From positions 1,271 through 65,270 of the forward strand of contig NW_004450398.1 of NCBI RefSeq assembly GCF_000321225.1: a stretch of 64,000 bases of DNA, read 5' to 3'. Positions 33,260 through 42,639 of this stretch are shown piece by piece; position 1 is the first letter of the stretch, and the number at the start of each line of letters is the position of its first letter. The notes under the pieces were generated by a model. It did not search any database, was not told the DNA's origin, and saw only the letters and a list, made by a program, of their open reading frames with translations. Position numbers and translations under genes: made by a program. Source of the DNA: Odobenus rosmarus divergens (lineage: Eukaryota; Chordata; Mammalia; Carnivora; Odobenidae).

Positions 33260-33415
33260 AGACTGCTGAGGTTTAAGCCTTGGCTCTGTCTTACTAGCTG
33301 TGTAACTTCAAACACGTTATTTAATGTTTCTGGCCAAGTTTCCCCTTCTTGAAGGGGGTGTATCTTAATATCTGCTTTGTGGAGCTGATGGAAGACCAAA
33401 TGAGTTAACGGTGTA
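33260..33415 (+). repeat. MIR SINE
   Basis: Plus-strand MIR: GAGGTTTAAGCCTTGGCTCTGTCTTACTAGCTGTGTAACTTC, GTTATTTAATGTTTCTGGCCAAGTTTCC, then GGAGCTGATGGAAGACCAAATGAG. Confidence 0.82.
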
Positions 33416-34274
33416 TTTCGTCACTTCTATGGTGCACACTTCCCACATCTTGTCATCTCTGACATCGGAATGTGGCTCACAATTGATGGTATATCATCAG
33501 CTATTGGATGGAGTGGTTTTTTTTTCCCCCTCGGCATAAAATACAAGTGTGAGCTATTGATGTCATCATCAGGATGGCTGGACTATTGTACTGGCTTCAG
33601 ATATTAGGAATTATTGTTTCTGTTGACACCACCAGCTCCTCGCACGTTGTAAGCACTCAGTAACTGTGAGCTTAAAGAAGGTCCCTCTTGAGTTCGAGCT
33701 TGACCTGAAGGTGTCCTTGAACACTTGAACCCAGCAAAAATCAAGGAGAGGTCATCCTCTCGGTCTCCTTCCTGGGGAGAGAGGTCAACGCAAACCTACA
33801 GACTGACTCCCCTAGACAGGAAGAAACAGTGAAACTCTGTAAGAAATCACTCTGGACAGGTTCTCTGTGATTTCAGAGGACTTTTGCAATCACTTGTCTT
33901 CTCTGTTCCACATTTTACAATGCAAAACCACTGACCCCCTCCCTCTCTGCTTCCTACCCACCAACGAACCATTCAGACTACGGGTGGCCACCGGGGACTC
34001 ACCAGTGAGCGAGTGATTGCTTCATGCCCAGGCTCCGCCTGGCCAGTAATAAGCTCCTTCCAAAGGCCATCACTCATCTTCAGCTTGGCCACGCAATGGG
34101 GCACTTGCAACTCTCTGGCATTGTCCTTGTTGTAATCGTTCAGATTCCAACACTCTTTATCAGATTTTATTTACTCTGACCTACAGATTTGATTGTAAGT
34201 GCGCATGCCGTTCATCTGGGTGTTTTTAATCAGTATTCACCCATGTTAAAGAGCTGACCAGGGAGAGGGTAGAT
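33416..34274. other. Stretch without a recognised gene or repeat
   Basis: Nothing assignable. The TTTTTTTTTCCCCCTC tract near 33519-33533 is a short homopolymer junction. Confidence 0.4.
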
Positions 34275-34710
34275 AGAGCGCAGTGACTAAACCGCCTGGG
34301 CTCATGTCTCCGCTCCTGAATATGTGACCTTCCTCCATAGGAAAGCCATCCAGTGCCTGTCAGCTTCAGTGACCTCGTCTGTATTATGTTCCAGGCACTA
34401 TTCCATGCGGTGAGCATAAAATAATTTATTTAATCCAGCAATCATCTATGAGGTGGGTGCCCTATTAACATCTCCATATTACAGGTGACCAAAGGGATGC
34501 TTCCAGACGTTCCCTAACTTGCCCAATTACACAGCGAGACTATAGCAGACTGTCTCCAGAGCTCATGCTCCTAACTACAGTTATGTTGCCTCCCAAACCT
34601 AATAGAAACACCTCCCTGCTGGCAAGAGTGTGGTCAGATTACATGAGACAATGAATGTGAAGCCTATAGCTCAGTGCTAAGCTTTAGGCCTACAATAACA
34701 GTTGGCTTCT
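34275..34710 (+). repeat. MIR split by a second, opposite MIR
   Basis: The outer parts are plus strand: about 34275-34385 (AGTGACTAAACCGCCTGGGCTC, CTGAATATGTGACCTTCC, TTCAGTGACCTCGTCTG) and about 34640-34710 (ACATGAGACAATGAATGTGAAGCC, GCTCAGTGCTAAG). The minus-strand MIR lies between them. The two halves are in the correct order for one broken MIR. Confidence 0.6.
34386..34590 (-). repeat. MIR SINE inside another MIR
   Basis: Minus-strand MIR: TTCCAGGCACTATTCCATGCGGTGAG, TTTATTTAATCCAGCAATCATCTATGAGGTGGG, CATCTCCATATTACAGGTGACC, ending AGAGCTCATGCTCCTAACTACAG. Confidence 0.8.
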
Positions 34711-34719
34711 GCTGGGACA

Positions 34720-34975
34720 GCTCCCATTTATCAAACACTTCTCATAGCACACACTGTGCTATGTCCTCAAATGTGCAATTTCTCTCATCCTCATAGGACA
34801 TAGGAACAATTATTACTTTCCTTTTAAAAACGAGGAGCTAGGTTCAGAGAGGTTTCTTCATTACAAATGACTATGGACCCAGCACATTATAGACGCTGTG
34901 CTAGATATGATTTGCCCCAGGGCACACAACTACTGAGAAGGCAGGGCTCCCTGACTCTAAGACCCCTCTCTCTCC
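34720..34975 (-). repeat. MIR SINE with internal insertion
   Basis: Minus-strand MIR: CTCCCATTTATCAAACACTTCTC, CACACTGTGCTATGTCC, TTTTAAAAACGAGGAGCTAGGTTCAGAGAGG, then about 40 unaligned bases, then GCCCCAGGGCACACAACTACTGAGAAGGCAGGGCTCCCTGACTCTAAG. Confidence 0.75.
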
Positions 34976-35119
34976 ATGAGGCCCCTGCCTCCAACAGCAG
35001 GTTGCAGCTGACGAGGAAGCAAAACATCACTTCAAGGGGACCCGGGCAAGGCTGTGGGGACCATTGTGATCAAAGAATAAGGAGTTGTTCCCAGCTCAGA
35101 GCGAATTGCCCTAGCACTG

Positions 35120-35300
35120 ATCTTAAGATGCCAGAGCAAGAAGGGAGCGTGGCGATCATTTAGTTCCAGCCTCGTCTTCACAGTAGAAGGAAAGCTGGAT
35201 TCCTGCCCAAGGGATGCAGCTCATTAGCAGAGCTGGAGCAAAACCCTGTGGCTCCTGACTCCCAGCCAAATGATCCTTTTTTGCTAGCCACTCCACACGA
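35120..35300 (-). repeat. MIR-family fragment
   Basis: GCGATCATTTAGTTCCAGCCTCGTCTTCACAGTAGAAGGAA, then CCCAAGGGATGCAGCTCATTAGCAGAGCTGGAGC and GTGGCTCCTGACTCCCAGCC, resembles a minus-strand MIR3-type element. Confidence 0.5.
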
Positions 35301-36194
35301 AGAGGTGCTAGCACACGGCACCGATCATATTTCGTTTATTTTGGCATTACAAACGCTGTGCACGTTTGCCATGGAAAATTGGGGAAATGAGGAAATGAAG
35401 AAAGTTGCGACAAAAATAAAACGATCCTGTTTCCCACCACCCAGGGAGCTGTAGATAACTTGGCATGTTTCCTTCTAGGTGTACCTTTTTGTTTGTTTTG
35501 GTTTTAGTTTTTATATACTTGTGAATGCACTGTGTATACAATTTGTTAGCAGCCTTCTCATTTGGGTTATAAATATTTTTCTATGTTATTACAGATTCTT
35601 CATAAACATTTTTTTCCCCTCTTTTCAGTAATGAAATGCAACAGTCCCCTGCCCTATTCCTACCTTCCACCTGCACACACGCACCTATGGAGATTCCCTT
35701 GGGAGCCAATTTTAACCATTTACCTTTGAAGTTTTTCTACTGTTATCTCCACATGGCTAAATAGTTTGGGACCTCTAGATTCCTCTGCTTTGACAATGAT
35801 CTGTTGATTTCCTGCTGTGATGGATGGGAGCTGGTCACGCTATATGAGTTATGCTAGCCATGGGGCAGGTGGGGCAGGAGGAAATGTCAAGGAGTTACTG
35901 TCTTTGGGATACTTGGAATGTCTTTGATCCAGGATGTTTGCCCGAGACCTGTGTTTAGGGAACCACTGTCTGGCAGACCTCATCGCCACCAGTTCTCCTG
36001 CCTAAGTGATCTACCTTAAATCATGTCATTTCGGGACCCTCAGCATAATGGTTACAGGGGATGGAGAAAGACCAGGAGTCATACAGTGGGTACCAGTCTC
36101 CCGTCCTGCCATTCTACTGCAATAAACATCGACAGCTGAACTTGACATCGTGCTTTTCCTCCACTTCCTCACTTGTAAGCACCAGAACAAGATT
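35301..36194. other. Stretch without a recognised gene; possible LINE remnant
   Basis: About 35460-35640 (a GTGTACCTTTTTG-type start, TTATAAATATTTTTCTATGTTATTACAG) resembles the antisense 3' part of an old LINE, but I cannot name the family. Nothing else was identified. Confidence 0.4.
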
Positions 36195-36213
36195 CCCCCC
36201 CCCCCCCCCCCCC
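36195..36213. repeat. Poly(C) tract
   Basis: Nineteen consecutive C, followed by GCCC. Long pure C/G runs are rare in mammalian DNA, mutate quickly and are error-prone in sequencing, so the exact count is uncertain. Confidence 0.9.
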
Positions 36214-36652
36214 GCCCAAGAGGATGGGCCTCTGGAACGAAGACTACTTTGCCAAATACAATAGAACAGTTCATACAATCTGTTGCTTTGGGGTTAAAAA
36301 GTCCTAGAACATCCTATTCCCTTTCTTCACTATCCTATTACTCATGTGGTGCCTCAAAATAATTATTTTCTGAAAGGATCTTAGCCTCCCTGATGCACTT
36401 CGAATGTCATGGAAGAGCAGAGGAAACAAGAATTAGATGCAGTGCCAAGCAAAAAAAGAAAACAAATTGCCCCTGGCCTATGATGTATGGCATCCAGAAT
36501 AAACACAGTGAGCTTCCTGAAGGCAAGTTCATTTTATTTACGGTGAAATCCACCTTTAATTGCTGGCAAGACCATTAATCGTCCTCACCTAATCACGGAA
36601 ACAAGCCCATCTAAATTATCCTGAAAAATTCCAACTCGTTGGGTGGATGAAA
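36214..36652. other. Stretch without a recognised gene or repeat
   Basis: Nothing assignable between the C run and the SINE. Confidence 0.4.
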
Positions 36653-36668
36653 AGGATGGTCTTTTTTT

Positions 36669-36884
36669 ATTTTTTATTTATTTTTTATTTTTTTTTTTAA
36701 AGATTTTATTTATTTATTTGAGAGAGAGAGAATGAGAGAGAGCACATGAGAGGGAAGAGGGTCAGAGGGAGAAGCAGACTCCCCGCTGAGCAGGGAGCCC
36801 GATGTGGGACTCGATCCCGGGACTCCAGGATCATGACCTGAGCCGAAGGCAGTCGCTTAACCAACTGAGCCACCCAGGCGCCCG
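36669..36884 (-). repeat. SINEC with 16-bp target-site duplication
   Basis: Full minus-strand carnivore SINE: T-rich tail, GAGAGAGAGAGAATGAGAGAG, CTCCCCGCTGAGCAGGGAGCC, GGGACTCGATCCCGGGACTCC (B-box complement), AACCAACTGAGCCACCCAGGCG (A-box complement). AGGATGGTCTTTTTTT is repeated exactly at 36653-36668 and 36885-36900. Both promoter boxes look intact, so it is fairly young. Confidence 0.96.
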
Positions 36885-36900
36885 AGGATGGTCTTTTTTT

Positions 36901-37434
36901 AAAGGTAAAACATTTCAAAGTCACTTTTATAAAGTGGCAAAACCTGCTCTCTGTTCATTTCCTCTCTATTAAAGTTGTCTAAACAACTTATCGATTCCTA
37001 TAAAGTGAAAGAGCAGGAAAAAAAGATCAAGTACAGATTGAATAAAAACTTAGGGGTTTATTACATTAGAGCTAGAATTCAAACGGGCTTTGGAAAGAAC
37101 TTTTGTCTAATTAGTCATTGTAATCTGGTATCTACGGGAATAAGTGTTAATGCTTGGAATAGACAACCAATTAATCATGTCTACAGTCAGCATGATGACT
37201 GGCATCAGGCTCCATGCTTTTTGGACTCCTGTAGCAAAAACAAAACAGGCAGCTATCCTGTGCTTTTAGTAGAACAGAAGGCACATCCCCTTTTTGCACT
37301 GTGAGGCTCTTGTGATCTAGCTCATCCCCAGATGTCTGAATCTGTAAAGCCTCAACCTCTAGCCACAGGAAAACAAAGGCAGAAAGTACAGGGAAAGCAC
37401 ACAAAGGGCCACACCACTCAGGAATGCATGATCT
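36901..37434. other. Repeat-free AT-rich stretch
   Basis: No gene or repeat recognised. At 37040-37200 there are several homeodomain-type cores: CTAATTAGTCATTG near 37107-37120 and CAATTAATCATG near 37168-37179. It could be a conserved noncoding element; I cannot test conservation. Confidence 0.4.
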
Positions 37435-37660
37435 TAATGATAAATGGCATTTCTAAAAGCGATGACTATGTGCCAAGCAGTAGACAAAGTTCTGTGCATG
37501 TAATAGATTATTTAATCCTTACAGCAACTTTGGTATAAAGGTGCTACTGTTCTCACTTAAACAATGAAACTGAACCTCAGAGTTGTTAATTTGTTCAAGT
37601 TTGCACAGATGGTGCTGGGACTCAAACACAAGCCAGGCTGACTGCAAGGTGTATGCTTTA
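37435..37660 (-). repeat. MIR SINE
   Basis: Minus-strand MIR: GATGACTATGTGCCAAGCAGTAGAC, TTATTTAATCCTTACAGCAACTTTGG, TCACTTAAACAATGAAACTGAACCTCAGAG, GCACAGATGGTGCTGGGACTCAAAC. Confidence 0.86.
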
Positions 37661-37720
37661 TCTATCTGTGTCTGAGGTGAAAATGAGGAAAGGGAACCCT
37701 CATTCAGAATGGAGTTGGGA

Positions 37721-37739
37721 GGCCAGCAGGGGGCGCTCT
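37721..37739 (+). promoter_or_regulatory. CTCF-type binding motif
   Basis: GGCCAGCAGGGGGCGCTCT contains the full CTCF core CCAGCAGGGGGCGC and agrees with the usual 19-position CTCF matrix at nearly every informative position. CTCF is the zinc-finger insulator and loop-anchor protein. The motif reads on the plus strand, which would make it a right-pointing loop anchor. It lies between a MIR and an LTR. Occupancy is inferred. Confidence 0.7.
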
Positions 37740-37759
37740 CGTGCCCTAGCACTCATCAA

Positions 37760-38143
37760 TGACAGACCCAAACCTCACAGGAAGAGAGGCACCTTGCATA
37801 GGGTACTATTTTAGCTACTACTTTCTTACCCCAGCAGGAGGAAGAAAGGCTTTCCTTCTCCCTCAGCAACAGCTCAGCCAATGAGAGACTGTCACAACTC
37901 AGCTAATAAGAAGCCAGTATATCTGGAACTCCCAGTTCATTCCAATGAACTTTTTGTTTATAAGAGCCCCTCCCAACGCCTCCCCACCCCCTTTCCTGTA
38001 TAGAAGAGCAGTCTTCTCCTTTGTTCTCCATGGTTTTGCTGTAGCTTGCTTTCCCTGCCTTGCAATTTTCTGCTATTCCCAGATAAACCCATATTTGTGG
38101 ATAAAATAACTGGCAGTTTTATCTTTTCAAGCTAACAACACCA
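37760..38143 (+). mobile_element. Probable ERV solo LTR with TATA box
   Basis: The right part looks like LTR R/U5: GTTTATAAGAGCCCCTCCC (TATA-type box near 37958), a pyrimidine-rich start region, CTTGCAATTTTCTGCTATTCCCAGATAAACCCATATTTG and TAAAATAACTGGCAGTTTTATC near the end. The left part has CCAAT-like words (CAGCCAATGAGAG). It resembles ERVL-type LTRs; the family and left end are uncertain, and no internal viral sequence is next to it. Confidence 0.6.
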
Positions 38144-38219
38144 CGGAACCATGTTTATAATACATCAAATGAGATAGAATAACACTTCTGGAGGGAGTGT
38201 AATTGTCTCATTCGTAAAT

Positions 38220-38270
38220 ATTTATGAGTACCTACTATGAGCTGGGCACTGGCATAACAACACGTATGTA
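38220..38270 (-). repeat. L2/MIR 3'-end fragment
   Basis: AATATTTATGAGTACCTACTATGAGCTGGGCACTGG is the shared CORE-SINE/L2 minus-strand tail. Too short to separate the two. Confidence 0.6.
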
Positions 38271-38319
38271 CATGTATACACGTGTGTGTGTGTAGGCTTA
38301 AGATATGTCCATATATTCC

Positions 38320-38760
38320 TTGATGTTCCTCATTTCTAATGAATAGAATAAAGCAGAAGTGACATTGTGTGACTTAGGAGACTAAGTTATAAAAAGTCCT
38401 CCGGCCTCCCGATTATTCTTTCACTCTTGGCTTGCTTTGCTCTGGAGGAAGTTAGCATGTGGAGCATCCCCGTGGAGAAGCTCAAGTGGAGAGAAAATGA
38501 GGTCTCCAGCTAACAGCCATGTGGGTGGGCCGGCTTGGAAGTGGATCCTCCGGCCCCATGCAAGCCTTCAGATGACTACAGCCATGGCCTTGACTGCAAC
38601 TGACTGCAAGATGACTGCATCTTGACTGCAATTTTGTGAGAAACCATGAGCCGCTAAGCCACTCTCAGAACTCTGACCTCCAGAAACTTCACACACGTTT
38701 GTTGTTTGAGGTCATTCAGCTGTGGGTTATTTTGTTGTACAGTAGTAGGTAACTAATACT
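38320..38760 (+). mobile_element. MaLR (MLT1-type) solo LTR
   Basis: Plus-strand MLT1: CTCTGGAGGAAGTTAGCATGTG, GCTAACAGCCATGTGGGTGGGCCGGCTTGGAAGTGG, GAAACCATGAGCCGCTAAGCC, then GTTTGTTGTTTGAGG and the outer end GGGTTATTTTGTTGTACAGTAGTAGGTAACTAATACT. A repeated TGACTGCA word near 38590-38640 makes a small CAAGATG-ACTG-CATCTTG hairpin at 38607-38624. Confidence 0.85.
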
Positions 38761-38869
38761 GGTGTGTGTATGTTATCAGACAGTGATCAAAGAAAGCTAA
38801 AGAACAACCCAGAACAAATCTGAGACCTGTTCCAAAGGCTCACTGCTCTTTATGGTTCTTTTCCTGTGG

Positions 38870-39290
38870 TCTCCGTCTTAACTGATGGCACAACCACCCA
38901 CTCGTTTAACCAAACAAAAAACCCCAGGTCACCCTTGACTCCACCCTGTGTCTGTCCCTCAATGCCTACAGATGGGTCACCAAATCATGACAGTCCCCCT
39001 TCCTGTATCCTAAATGGTCTTGCTTCCCACCTTTTACAACTCAGGCCTCTTCATTTGTTCAAAAAAATTACCATTTCTAGCATCTGCTTAGTGAACTCCT
39101 ACCCGTATGTCAATGCCCCAGAGCTCTTCTTTAACACTGGATCCCCTCTCCCAGCTCTGTGCCTTGCACACACTTCTACTTCTCCATTTTAAATCATTCT
39201 CTGTTCATCCTACTAGCCCATGAGTTCCTGGAGGGTAGAGACTATGTCTTGCCCTCTCAATCTCTCCTGTCTTTAGCAGGGACCCACAAA
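38870..39290 (+). repeat. L2 LINE, ORF2 end and 3' UTR
   Basis: Plus-strand L2: ACTGATGGCACAACCACCCACTCG, CACCCTTGACTCCACCCTGTG, then a gap in similarity, then AGTTCCTGGAGGGTAGAGACTATGTCTTGCC. The frame is broken throughout. Confidence 0.75.
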
Positions 39291-39324
39291 ATTGTGCTTT
39301 GAAAACATTACTGATTCTCTGTTT

Positions 39325-39805
39325 CTGGGTAACAAATTATCCCAAACTTTGATGGCTTAAAACAATAAAATGTGCATTACCTCCTAGTTTCTGTAGGTCA
39401 GGGAATCTAGTGTGATATAGTTGGGTCATTTGACTCGAGGTCCTTCATGAGTTTGTACTCTTCATCTCAAGGCTCAGCTGAAGGTCAGTCCACTCCCAGG
39501 CTCAGTCAGATGGCTGTTAGCAGGCCGCAGGTCCTCGCTGCCATGTGGACCTCTCCATGGAAAAGCTTCCATCATAGCAGCTGGACTCCATCAGAGCAAG
39601 AAAGAGAGGCCGAGGGAGAACAAGAGGGTGAGCAAGGAGGAAACCAGTCTTTGTAATGTAAGCTCAGGGGGGACATCCCATCACTTTGTCATATATTTAT
39701 TAGAAGCAAGTTACCAGGCCAGCCCTGAGAGGTGATTACATAAAGGCCTGAATACCTGGAGGTGGGGAATCACCGGGAGACATCTTAGGAGCTGCCTACC
39801 TTGAA
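39325..39805 (-). mobile_element. LTR-like interspersed repeat, MaLR-related
   Basis: GGGTAACAAATTATCCCAAACTTTGATGGCTTAAAACAA at one end and CATCTTAGGAGCTGCCTACC at the other, with CATGTGGACCTCTCCATGG and GGACATCCCATCACTTTG between. The order matches a common old minus-strand LTR-like repeat. Family not assigned; no coding sequence. Confidence 0.65.
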
Positions 39806-39984
39806 TACCTTGACCTTGTGTCTCAGAACAGGCCCAGCCTCTGGTGTCCTTCACCTACCTTCTCTAATACCACCTTCATCTCCATGACTCCTCTGCTCCC
39901 CAGAAATCAGTGAATGAATGGCAGTCTTTCTCTAAACTCGATTCATTGCAAATTTATTCCATATTTCAGCCCTGAGCCTGCTGT

Positions 39985-40150
39985 TTACCTTCATTAATGT
40001 TCCAGTTCCCCATCTATAAAATGGGGTTAATAATAGAACTCGCCTCATAAGTTTGTTGTGGGAATTAAAATGCACACAAAAACTTGTAGCATAGTTCTCA
40101 AAACAGTGTAACTGTTCAATAAACAAAAGCAACCCCTTATTATTGTTTGT
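39985..40150 (+). repeat. MIR SINE 3' half
   Basis: CAGTTCCCCATCTATAAAATGGGGTTAATAATAG, GCCTCATAAGTTTGTTGTGGGAATTAAAATG, then AGCATAGTTCTC and GTTCAATAAACAAAAGC: plus-strand MIR second half. Confidence 0.86.
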
Positions 40151-40780
40151 TATTACTATTATTTTGTCCATGAACATCAAGATATCTAAAAACCAGCTTC
40201 TTCAGTTTATACTCAGCATCAAATTACACACTCTTGCCAACTTGATTTAGTGTGTGCATTTATGTTTTCCTTCAATTATCAAAAAACAAAACTATCTTTA
40301 GTAAGTAATAATAATAAAAGACAGCTTCTGTGTGGTGAGTGGCAAGAAGACAGCACTTGTACAAATCTTCCCAGAACCAGAAATTCAAAAATCCAAGGAA
40401 GAGGTGGTAGTAACCCATTGGCGCATTAGTGTGAGTGCTCAAACACAGAGATTGGATGTAGATTGAGAATAAGATCCCCCAAAGTTGTACTACGGACAGA
40501 AATTAGGCTGGGGAGTAGGACCTTTTTGTACATTTCCTATTTTAAAAAAAATGTCAGTTGGCTTCCCTAAACAGTTACCATGGTCCCAAAAAGTGAAGGC
40601 TAACTCGGCTGTACCACAGGAGCCCAGGGATCAGGTCCTTATAGTCTGTGAAGATTAACTCTGTGAAGAACAAGGGGGAATTGCATGTACTGAGCCACAG
40701 AATGCATCTGGAGTTCTACCTGCATCATCTCATCCTTCAGACCCAACCAGATTAGGTGCCTAGTTATTGCTATCCCCACT
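40151..40780. other. Stretch without a recognised gene or repeat
   Basis: AT-rich, nothing assignable. It ends in an A-run at 40783-40795 next to the L1. Confidence 0.4.
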
Positions 40781-40794
40781 TAAAAAAAAAAAAA

Positions 40795-41280
40795 ATAGGT
40801 GGAATTCACATAAAATCAATCAGTTTAAAGCCAACAATTCAGTGGCATTTAGTACACTGAATGTTATGTAGCTACCACCTCTACATAGCTCCAAAACGTT
40901 TTCATCATCCTAAACAGAAACCCTGCACCCACTCAGTCCTGGTTCCCTCCTCCCCACTCAGGCCCCAGCATCCACCCCTCTACAGTCTGTCTCTATGGAT
41001 TTACATGTTTTGGATATTTCCCATCACTGGCTTCTTTCAGTTCATGTCCTCATACAGTTGTTTTGAAGTTCACCCACATGGTGGCACGCATGCATACTGG
41101 ATTCCTTTTTATGGCTGAGTAGTATTCCGTTGTATGGACACAGCAATTCCTTTATCCGTTCATCCTTTGATAGACATTTGGACTGTTTCCACATCTGGGT
41201 ATTATGGATACAATGCTGCTGTGAGCATGTGTATGGGCTTCTGTTTGAGTTTCTGTTTTTAGTTCTTTGTTCGAATGGTC
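40795..41280 (-). repeat. Ancient L1 3' end, ORF2 tail and 3' UTR
   Basis: Minus-strand L1: GTGGAATTCACATAAAATCAATCAGTTTAAAGCC, GCACCCACTCAGTCCTGGTTCCC, then TATGGCTGAGTAGTATTCCGTTGTATGGAC and CCGTTCATCCTTTGATAGACATTTGGACTGTTTCCAC, which is the antisense of the end of ORF2. It is degraded. Confidence 0.82.
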
Positions 41281-41347
41281 ATTCTCTTTCACTTTTTGAG
41301 GAACTGCTTCATATTCTCTTTTTACAGATGGAGAAAACATGAATGTT

Positions 41348-41692
41348 TAAAAAAAAAATCTTATTTTTATGTAATTTCTACACCCAACATGGGGCTTGAA
41401 CTCAAGACCCCCAGGTCAAGACTCGCATGCTCATCGGAAGGGGAGATGAACCATGAGAGACTATGGACTCTGAGAAACAAACTGAGGGCTCTAGAGAGGA
41501 GGGGACGTGGGGGGATGGGTTAGCCCGGTGATGGGTATTAAAGAGGGCACGTTCTGCGTGGAGCACTGGGTGTTATACGTGAACAATGAATCATGGAACA
41601 CTACATCAAAAACTAATGATGTAATGTACGGTGATTAACATAACATAATAAAAAGTTGCATGCTCTACCGACTAAGCCAGACAGGTGCCCCC
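41348..41692 (-). repeat. Older tRNA-derived SINE split by an L1 tail
   Basis: Minus-strand short SINEC-type element in two parts, 41348-41432 (A-run, TTTTATGTAATTTCTACACCCAACATGGGGCTTGAAC) and 41654-41692 (GCATGCTCTACCGACTAAGCCAGACAGGTGCCCC). The flanks AAAACATGAATGTTT (41334-41347) and AAAACACGAATGCTTT (41693-41708) look like an aged target-site duplication. Confidence 0.82.
41433..41653 (+). mobile_element. Short 5'-truncated L1 3' end inside a SINE
   Basis: Same L1 3' tail type as at 8020: GATGAACCATGAGAGACTATGG, TAGCCCGGTGATGGGTATTAAAG, GCACTGGGTGTTATACGTGAAC, TGATGTAATGTACGGTGATTAAC, AACATAATAAAAA. It splits the SINE, duplicating GCATGCTC (41425-41432 and 41658-41665). About 220 bases long. 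Confidence 0.9.
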
Positions 41693-41708
41693 AAAACACG
41701 AATGCTTT

Positions 41709-42474
41709 AAAATGCTTTACATTTAGAGTTATCAGGCCTCTTGGACAGAAAAATCATTGCCATTTTCACTGGGTGACAGCCCTATGATGGAAGGCTTCCT
41801 GGAGGAGGTGAGACTGTCTAAAGGGAGGCAAATCACCCATGGGGGAGTAGAACAGGCAGAGACTAGATGCAGGGTGATGTGAACAGAGGCAGAGAGGCAG
41901 CTTAGTCTGACTGCAGCCCAGGACCTGCTTGGAAAGAACTCAGGCCAGAAGGGCCCCAATCCTTCTCCTAAAGTACGGGGCTGCCAGTGTCATTACTTAA
42001 TTTCATGATTTACCTTAGAGTTATAGCAGATCTCTGTAGAGTTTGCTTCTCGTAAGAACTATTTATTCCGAGATAGGCTTGGGGCTCTGTCCAGCTCACT
42101 CACACATGTGTACCAGCTATGGACGTTTCTGCTTTCTAGAAAAAAAAAAAAAAAGAAAAAGTTAATTTCCTGCCTGCTCACCTCGGTTCCATGGGGCAGA
42201 AATGAGAGATGACACGTATAGATTGCTGGCTCTCCAGCTTCCCCTCGTCGTGATTCAGAGGGCCCGGGAGGCACCAGTCTGTGTCCTACCAGGCTGAGGA
42301 GGAAGGAAACGACCAGCCCAGATCATGCCACCCCGTGTCTAATAAAACTTTTCGCGGCTGCCCAGTCGGCTATAAAATCAGTGTGCACCTGTCGCACTGG
42401 GACTCCAGTTCCCCCCACAGTAGCAAAATCACCACCATCACAGCCCTCAGCTAGGTTCACCTGCTACAGTCTTT
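41709..42474. other. Stretch without a recognised gene
   Basis: Includes an A-run at about 42140-42160. At 42325-42400 the bases AATAAAACTTTTCGCGGC and CGGCTATAAAATCAG contain CpG and TATA-like words in otherwise ordinary DNA. No named element. Confidence 0.4.
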
Positions 42475-42600
42475 TCGGCCTTCACAGTGAGTCTGCCAGG
42501 TGGACAAGATTATCTCCTCATTTTACATTGAGAAAAGGGAGAATAGGTTTGGCAGAATCAGGGTTTGAGCCCAAGCATGGCCGAATTCTGAATTCTGCTG
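42475..42600 (-). repeat. MIR fragment
   Basis: AAGATTATCTCCTCATTTTACATTGAGAAAAGGGAG and GCAGAATCAGGGTTTGAGCCCAAGC: minus-strand MIR middle and tRNA-derived part. Confidence 0.78.
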
Positions 42601-42639
42601 CTGGTCTCCCAGCTTCATCCAGCATGGAGTGTGTGAGGT

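Noticed and set aside
38607..38624. Perfect 7-base inverted repeat (CAAGATG...CATCTTG) as a terminator or regulatory hairpin
   Set aside because: It lies in a MaLR LTR and comes from local duplication of a TGACTGCA word; too short to mean anything in a mammal.
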